Below are positions 59,301 to 64,000 of a stretch of DNA of 64,000 bases, in pieces. The notes under the pieces were generated by a model. That model searched no databases. It saw nothing but the letters and a program-made list of their open reading frames with translations, and was not told the DNA's origin. Position 1 is the stretch's first letter. Each line of letters opens with the position of its first letter. Position numbers and translations under genes: made by a program. Source of the DNA: Agrypnia vestita (lineage: Eukaryota > Arthropoda > Insecta > Trichoptera > Phryganeidae); the NCBI GenBank assembly GCA_016648135.1, contig JADDOH010024951.1, positions 62,001-126,000 on the forward strand, written 5' to 3'.

Positions 59301-60617
59301 TAAAAATTCAAAACTTTGTAGATCGGTAGAATCCTAAAGACATAGTTTTATTTTATTTTTAAAATTATTTTGGTAATCTACGCTCAATTATGCAAGTTTT
59401 GAGAGATCTTGTGTTAAGATAAGTCAAAAAAAAAATATCGGGACAGCCTAATGTATATGGCTCTGCGGAAATACTCTTCAGCAGATTGAGCAGGTTGGTT
59501 ATTGGCCCTATGTATTTGTCTTGACACTATTCTGGGACATTTAATTTCTACATCTAGCTGCTCAGCTACTTCTTTAGCCTCTTCAACAAGCTGTCGGTAA
59601 ATTACGTCCGCATTTTCTCTTTTATTTTGTAGAACACTTATAGTATCATTAATAGTGTCCGCAGCTTTTTTTAAATCAATCCAGTTCGATTGCAGTATTC
59701 TGCTTAAAAATACAGTAGTACCGGAAAAATAAAAAAGTTAGTAAGTGACTGAATGTGAGTATGAGTATTTTAATTAGTAATGGGAAAGCTGATGGCACAA
59801 GGTAAAGTCGAGGGAACTTGTCCCGTGGAAGTACACCAACTAGACGGTCATACCTGGTGAAATATGCAACATATAGCTCAATAAGCTATCAGGGATATTA
59901 GATATTAGATCAGATAGCACTGGATATATTTGTCTATAGCATTGTGCTCTGTCAAGGGCATAAACAAAGGAAGAAGTGAAGTGGTACTCTCCTTTTGCGG
60001 TATTTGTCAGTGGTCCCAATTTTGTGAAAAAAAAAAAAAAAATATTTTAATGCTGATCATTTGCAAAATACCTTCTAAGTGACTTAGTTCATTATTTAAA
60101 CTCACTTACTGTAGTGGATAAATTATAATATTTCAAGATCCAAATTATCTACTTATTTGAAATCCTTAGTATAAAAAATGTAATTTAAATAATTCTGAGC
60201 TCTTTGCGACGTCATAAGTCATTTTTATCTTGCAAAATTCAAAAAATCCAAGAATCGATTGAAATATGTATTAAATCAACTCAGAAAAAAAAATAACAAC
60301 ATTGAAGTTTTCGATCCACCTTTCTCTTCTTGATTGACTGTTGTCAATTGTTTGAAAATGAGCAATACCTATTTCAAATTGACAAGCATTGTTCTTATAT
60401 TTCCCATTTTTCTTTTTATACTAATTATCATATTCTTATCTAACAGGGCAATCCAGACCGCTACATGCAGTCCGGAATAGTGGCTTGGGGAATTGGCTGT
60501 GGCGAAAACAGCACACCAGGTGTGTACGTCAACGTGGCTCACCTTCGCAAGTGGATCGATGACCAGCTATACGTAAACAACATAGATATGACTGGATATG
60601 GAGATCCGTTGCCATAA
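44393..60617 (+). CDS. Clip-domain serine protease homologue (non-catalytic), seven exons
   Basis: Exons: 44,393-44,549, 46,359-46,494, 53,236-53,445, 54,183-54,418, 55,121-55,302, 56,714-56,878 and 60,447-60,617. All introns are GT-AG and phases match, giving 418 residues, the usual length for moth SPHs. Signal peptide at 1-16 ([16 protein letters not shown]). A clip domain (Cys65, 75, 81, 104, 111, 112) is followed by a Pro/Thr linker. The chymotrypsin-like domain runs from about 147 with GEFPWM, LTAAHC (His199) and NDIAL (Asp252). The expected GDSGGP is GDGGSP at 351-356, so the catalytic Ser is Gly353 and the protein cannot cleave peptides. Likely activation cleavage is Arg146-Ile147 (GFR/IKGD). 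Known relatives are secreted into haemolymph, cleaved by clip proteases, and act as cofactors for prophenoloxidase activation in melanisation. The start at 44,393 is preferred over 44,378 because a splice acceptor ends at 44,391. The exact paralogue is not determined. Confidence 0.93.
44550..45198. other. Intron 1, left part
   Basis: Intronic DNA with no second gene. The short frames at 44,604-45,005 lack motifs. Confidence 0.4.
45199..45698. mobile_element. Palindromic foldback element in intron 1
   Basis: TATAGGGTTATTTGGAAAAC at the left, AATAACCCTGTATA at the right, both arms present. When the host gene is transcribed, the arms could pair into a long hairpin in the pre-mRNA. Confidence 0.85.
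45699..46358. other. Intron 1, right part
   Basis: AT-rich. Near 45,770-45,860 there is a decayed arm of the palindromic family. Confidence 0.35.
46495..48229. other. Intron 2, left part
   Basis: No gene is seen. A 10-bp pair near 47,281-47,320 (GGCRATGCRATCTATGTATA) is a short tandem duplication. The frames at 47,469-47,790 have no recognised domains. Confidence 0.35.
48230..48624. mobile_element. Foldback MITE in intron 2
   Basis: GAATACTGGAAATGAATAA followed by GCAC...AGTGC is mirrored by its inverted complement at 48,590-48,624. It is non-coding and 395 bp long. Confidence 0.7.
48625..51469. other. Intron 2, middle part
   Basis: AT-rich intron. An ATTT microsatellite lies at about 49,300-49,385. 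Frames on both strands (for example 50,909-51,167) overlap one another and show no domain. Confidence 0.35.
49300..49385. repeat. (ATTT)n microsatellite
   Basis: Imperfect TTTA runs separated by TTAATTATTTT. Confidence 0.85.
51470..51740 (+). pseudogene. LINE reverse transcriptase C-terminal fragment
   Basis: In one frame the plus strand reads [20 protein letters not shown], then YRNLHSYED, stop, [12 protein letters not shown], stop, and [20 protein letters not shown]. The [11 protein letters not shown]...LSY signature is that of Jockey/CR1-type LINEs, as at 4,945-5,680. Two internal stops show decay. It directly abuts an oppositely oriented LINE fragment. Confidence 0.8.
51745..52130 (-). 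pseudogene. RTE-like LINE C-terminal fragment
   Basis: Minus-strand relative of 39,596-40,060: the plus strand reads as the complement of the [10 protein letters not shown]...[20 protein letters not shown] and [18 protein letters not shown] segments. It has several frameshifts. Confidence 0.75.
52131..53235. other. Intron 2, right part
   Basis: No gene is seen. GATTAGATCCGA is repeated at 52,980 and 53,003. The polypyrimidine context before the acceptor at 53,235 is weak. Confidence 0.35.
53535..53605 (+). repeat. Hammerhead-like or Penelope-type motif in intron 3
   Basis: CCCGAAGACGCCATGATATG followed by ACTCTAGCGAAACGTCG has the GAAGA...GCGAAACGTCG form frequent in Penelope-related sequences. 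It is too short to assign firmly. Confidence 0.35.
53878..54086. mobile_element. Inverted pair of Penelope-type terminal segments
   Basis: The left arm (CTGTGTGTAGTTTTCTGGGA) and its inverted copy near 54,061-54,086 enclose two opposing motifs of the form CTGATGA, GGACCCTGCAATGG, GATCCGAAAC. These match the element at 3,955-4,490, which also carries a Penelope-like RT. The pair ends about 96 bp before exon 4. Confidence 0.65.
54655..54895 (+). repeat. Interspersed repeat in intron 4
   Basis: Direct diverged copy of 500-720. Confidence 0.6.
55355..56290. mobile_element. Palindromic foldback element in intron 5, split by a LINE
   Basis: TACAGGTGTCTCATAGCTAG starts the left arm, which is interrupted at about 55,503 and resumes at about 56,156 with AAAGTTGAACTATCATTACA. 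The right arm is missing. Confidence 0.75.
55503..56156 (-). mobile_element. 5'-truncated LINE inserted in a palindromic element
   Basis: On the minus strand the coding end reads [20 protein letters not shown], then [20 protein letters not shown] and [16 protein letters not shown] before the stop. The Y.G...FN.LP motif is the usual C-terminus of Jockey/CR1-type LINEs. The 3' untranslated part has a loose tandem repeat (about 55,680-55,860, AAGTAAGATATA units) and an A-rich tail. TTTTTAAAA appears at both junctions as a probable target duplication. Confidence 0.82.
57133..59730 (-). pseudogene. ZMYM1-like hAT transposase remnant with nested insertions (intron 6)
   Basis: The left terminus CAAGGGCGGATCCAGCTTTG is hAT-like. 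Minus-strand coding blocks appear in gene order. At 59,454-59,730: [20 protein letters not shown] ... [20 protein letters not shown] ... [18 protein letters not shown]. At about 57,890-58,232: [16 protein letters not shown] ... [14 protein letters not shown] ... [11 protein letters not shown]. At 57,249-57,466: [20 protein letters not shown] followed by [16 protein letters not shown]. The last is the hATC dimerisation region. The first and second blocks are separated by a 1.2-kb transposon, and the second and third by about 420 bp of AT-rich DNA. A frameshift is also present, so the gene is dead. Confidence 0.78.
58233..59450 (-). mobile_element. DNA transposon nested in the hAT remnant
   Basis: The plus-strand left end TGGTGTCCCG and the right end CGGGACAGCCTA form inverted termini, and ATGTAT lies at both junctions. 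Removing 58,233-59,450 restores a continuous hAT reading (RRAIYI joined to PLLDLI), which fixes the boundaries. Inside, the minus strand at 58,623-58,835 encodes [20 protein letters not shown] ... [20 protein letters not shown]. This resembles an uncharacterised ORF family found in many copies in insect genomes. The superfamily is not certain. Confidence 0.7.
59765..60028 (-). pseudogene. Unidentified protein fragment with one frameshift
   Basis: The minus strand reads [57 protein letters not shown] and, after a +1 shift, [19 protein letters not shown] ... AFPLLIK. The composition is that of a genuine folded protein. A possible donor (CCAG/GTATGA) sits at the shift. I do not recognise the family; it does not look like the neighbouring hAT or like COG7. 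It lies inside intron 6 of the protease homologue. Confidence 0.45.
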
Positions 60618-60828
60618 TTTTGAAATGCCACAAACAATGGTATAACAATATAAATCAGATTACTCACAGACATGAAATGAATAGATTACCACTTGACGTA
60701 ATGACAAAGATTTATTCAATATACAAAAAGATATTGCGTAAGATCTATATATAAATATATATATCTGGACACATCTTTGACCGTATATAAGTTACAATAT
60801 TGAGATTCTACATTTTAAAATAATATAA

Positions 60829-60834
60829 AATAAA
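60829..60834 (+). terminator. Polyadenylation signal AATAAA
   Basis: Canonical hexamer about 212 bp after the stop codon of the protease homologue. A second AATAAA lies near 61,063. Confidence 0.6.
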
Positions 60835-60839
60835 TCATT

Positions 60840-61550
60840 TCAAAGGAGTCTTTGTATGTTTGACTGACTACGAGTTTGTATCAAATCTTTTCTTATTTAA
60901 TAGTACTTACATTGTGAGCATTGAACAAGACATATAAATAATTTTATAAGACTTCGTTTGTTAGCTTCATTAAAGAGCCAAGCAGCGTTGAAATGTTATT
61001 GATACATATTTACTTTAGCTGAGTATAGCAACCTGTTGAGTTGAGTAATTCTGTTAACTTAGTCAATAAACAATACGTGTATTCCTTTTCTCATGATGAC
61101 AAAATTAATTTAAGCATATTTTTAAATCTTACTGTGGGGTACATCTATGAATCTAGCAATAGTTTTGTATTATCATTTTATATTTTTCACCAACACAATA
61201 AACAAATTTCTAATAACTTTTGTATTTCTATTTGCCTAATTGACAGCTACTTTTAGAATATTACGTTAATCCGAATGTAGGGTTCGCCGCTGTGCAATAA
61301 TATCCAGCAAAGAAAAGAACAAATGAAAATTTTTGATGAATGAATTGGATGAAAGTTGTGAAAATTTCTTACAGTTGCAACAAAGATTTTTGGAGTGAAA
61401 CTTTCAAATGGGTTTGTCATTCTGGTAATGAAACCACGGAGTCGATGTGCATATCTAGCGGGTTTTTTTCACTGCCAGGAAGCCCAAGAAGACATTTCTA
61501 TACGGAATTTTCAAGTACATTTCATCACTAATGAAATAATTTTACAGCAT
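60840..61550. other. Convergent intergenic region
   Basis: It lies between the 3' ends of the protease homologue and COG7. The plus-strand frames at 61,041-61,531 have no recognised motif. Confidence 0.4.
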
Positions 61551-61554
61551 TAAG

Positions 61555-61560
61555 TTTATT
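61555..61560 (-). terminator. Candidate COG7 polyadenylation signal
   Basis: TTTATT on the plus strand is AATAAA on the minus strand, about 142 bp after the COG7 stop. Confidence 0.5.
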
Positions 61561-61701
61561 TGCATTTAATTCAACTTATTTACATTACAGTAAAACAATA
61601 ATTCTGTTCCATTCATTCATCGTATTCGCTCCATAGTAGTATTCATTAAACTATCCATCTCTGGTTGGATTGGTCCTGTGAACATTGCGAACCTGGTACA
61701 A

Positions 61702-63881
61702 TTATTCAGCTACAGCTTGCTTCCTCATTAAAGCATCTGTCAGGAGTTGGAGACCCTCAGAGCCAGCTCCGAGCTCTTCAAGCACTGATGTCAGGTATGC
61801 TGAAATTATCAAAATATTTAGACATACACGTAACAACATCTTTCCTCAATAATAATGTTTCAGTACAATCGGGTGCACTAACAATTATTTAAGAAAAACA
61901 TACGTAGTTATACCAAAAAAAGGCAGAAGTCACAAGGGAACTGTGGGAGAAAGTATTAATTTTAGATATAGAATATTCATCAATATTGTGTTGGTCTCTG
62001 CCCAAAATATTAGATTGTAATTAATAAAATTAACAATTAGCTCAGACATTAAATTTTTGGCGGCCATCTCTGAAGTTCAATAGGCTTCAGACAGCAGTAA
62101 TACTGAATCAAAGTCCCTTTAACATTTTACTATATTGTTCTTAAATTTTATAAATTCAGCATAACAATTTGTTTTAGTCCATTAATTCACCAATTCATTA
62201 TAAAAACCCATTCAACCCTGCATAGATCCTTTATTCCCTTCACTTAGCGCATTGTGCCACACAACATTTCACTAAAAGCCCTTTTCAGGTCTGCAAAGCC
62301 CCAGAAGACAAGCTGAAAACGTCCTTTTCAGAATCTTTCAGAAAAGAACACATTATCGAAATAGACTTTTTCAGGGCCACCCACGACACAAAAAATGTTG
62401 AAAAAAAATATGATTAAAAATTTCCCATTTCAGCCTAATATTATAATCTATAAAAATTCTTTATGTGTATTGTAAAAAATACCTTAAGCACACTAGTAAA
62501 TTTAATTCTGAATCATGTCCCAAGGCGACCGTCATTGACACAAATAAAATTAACTTGTGTACGAAGATTCAAAAAAATTGAAAAGAATAAATGAAACTCA
62601 AGGTATCTATCTGCTCTGCAAGCATATAATATAATATTTTAAATGGATACCTTTGTCTGTAGAACATTTCCTGAGACCAAGGCTGTCCAGTTTCTTTATG
62701 GAGTCTATTTTGGCAGCCACCATTTCACATGCGGAATTGCAAATCTACAAAATATTTTAAAAAAACTCGAGTTATTATGAAATATAAAAAAAAAATTATT
62801 TCTCTATAGCCAAATATAAATATTTTAATCCTGTAAACCATGCATTGTTGTGCTTTACGGGAATTTCTTGGTCGTAATATTGGAAAACTATTCAATTCAA
62901 CAGACGGCCATATTCTGAAAATAGCAATCATTGCTATTTCGGTATCATAACAGTTATCATATAAAATTGTAACTTCAGTTTGTCATTGGAAAAAAAAATC
63001 ACTGCAACTTTTCATCTCAATGGAAATGGATATGAAAAGACCTCTGTGTTGCAATCGCAGATTCAATATTTTTTATAAATAATTCAACAACAAATTAATG
63101 ATGACTACTCCTTCAAACCATAATAGCAACTGAAAAAGGTAAGACATGTACTACTGAGGAACCCTACTATGATCTGTCCCACTTCGCTACCGAAGTTTGG
63201 TTGGACCCTGTAATTAGTATATTTTTATCATCGTCGTTGCTAAGCCTTGTAGTTGAGAATTCCCTTGCCTTCCATTTATATCTCCATCAGCGGTGCTACC
63301 TCCTGTGTGAAAACAGGCCAATTCTAGAGGAACAGGTTCTCCCACAAACATGACAGGTTAAATTGTGTCTCTGTTGCTTCTGACAAAGGGCAAAATTTAT
63401 AAATAATAATAATAACAATATATGTTTTTTTAATACTGGCATTTAAAATATGTATCAAATATTTTCAGTACATTCGAACAACTAAAAATTAATTGAAATG
63501 AAGTAATTGCAAAGCCGGAATTAAAAATGATCAAAGCACCTCATTGAGAAAGTGATATGCGGGATCCTCTTCTGACGCTGACAGCTCGCCCCTGTCCAGC
63601 ATGGGCTCCAGGTGCTGCGGCAGAGTCAGGAGATACTGTCCTATCTGGAACAGGCGTAAGAACAATACAATATAACAAAGTATAATAACAAATTAGGTGC
63701 AAAAGACTCTTGATTATCGGGATTATTTTAACTGGGTTGAAAATTGCCTGGTGAATCTATAATCTGAAAGATGGAATATAAAATACCTGGGTGACGTACT
63801 CCTGCGGAGAGAGGCTGAAGTCTGGCAGATCCGATGCGTATTGCTCGTTGTCTGACCATCCTTTTAAATTCTCCACTCCGT
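61702..63881 (-). CDS. Cog7: Conserved oligomeric Golgi complex subunit 7, C-terminal exons (partial)
   Basis: COG7 is part of lobe B of the COG tethering complex, which captures retrograde vesicles at the Golgi and keeps glycosylation enzymes in place. Four exons are visible in transcription order: 63,881-63,787, 63,644-63,540, 62,744-62,651 and 61,799-61,702. All have GT-AG borders and consistent phases; the first begins with two bases of a split codon and the rest of the gene lies beyond the window. The joined product reads ...DFSLSPQEYVTQIGQYLLTL PQHLEP..., then YHFLNEICNSACEMVAAKID, KCSTDKAYLTSVLEELG and LTDALMRKQAVAE before TAA. It aligns by eye with the human COG7 C-terminus (FSLTPLEYISNIGQY, then a DIDYLINVMDALG segment), but ends sooner. 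No signal peptide or membrane segment is expected. It is convergent with the protease homologue. Confidence 0.9.
61800..62650. other. COG7 intron
   Basis: Intronic AT-rich DNA. No further exon or mobile element was recognised. Confidence 0.45.
62745..63539. other. COG7 intron
   Basis: No exon is needed here: the flanking exons join in phase 0 and the protein aligns across the junction without a gap. Confidence 0.5.
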
Positions 63882-64000
63882 CTACAATAAAAATAATGGC
63901 ATTCGTTTGGTATTCATTCAATGATTCCAAGAAAGTCTATAGCTTTCTACATATTTTATCTAAAAACAGTAGCCTCTTTTAAAACATAAATTTTACGAAA

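Noticed and set aside
1..64000. CRISPR array, bacterial operon or prophage
   Set aside because: No regularly spaced direct repeats with unique spacers and no dense co-directional ORFs are present. Spliced genes and transposons mark this as insect nuclear DNA.

Overview
The window looks like AT-rich nuclear DNA from a lepidopteran insect. The evidence is a clip-domain serine protease homologue of the moth prophenoloxidase-cofactor type, a cecropia-type mariner, short intron/exon genes with GT-AG junctions, and a dense load of small DNA transposons, tRNA-derived SINEs, LINE tails and Penelope-like fragments. No bacterial-style gene layout, rRNA, convincing functional tRNA or CRISPR array was seen. 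All family names rest on reading translations and motifs by eye; no database search was possible.

About 1-44,390 is a gene-poor transposon graveyard in which I found no host gene. Its best-defined residents are several short hAT-type MITEs with exact 8-bp target duplications, a Harbinger-like element (8,724-9,485), a Tc1/mariner-like wreck (17,671-19,128), an element with an 8-bp duplication and a decayed ORF (31,225-32,610), and a cecropia-type mariner with an uninterrupted transposase (36,271-37,556). A family of roughly 540-bp near-perfect palindromes occurs about nine times across the window. Many elements are nested, and several paired repeat copies preserve an occupied and an empty version of the same site.

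About 44,393-60,617 (+) is a seven-exon gene for a secreted clip-domain serine protease homologue of 418 residues. The protease-domain His and Asp are present, but the catalytic Ser is replaced by Gly (GDGGSP instead of GDSGGP), so it should be a non-catalytic immune cofactor. Its introns carry palindromic elements, LINE fragments, an inverted pair of Penelope-type terminal segments and a hAT transposase remnant that was itself hit by another transposon.

About 61,702-63,881 (-) holds the last four coding exons of COG7, a subunit of the conserved oligomeric Golgi complex; the gene continues past the right edge. The two genes converge, with about 1.1 kb between their stop codons. They have unrelated jobs (haemolymph immunity and Golgi vesicle tethering), so the arrangement is positional rather than functional.
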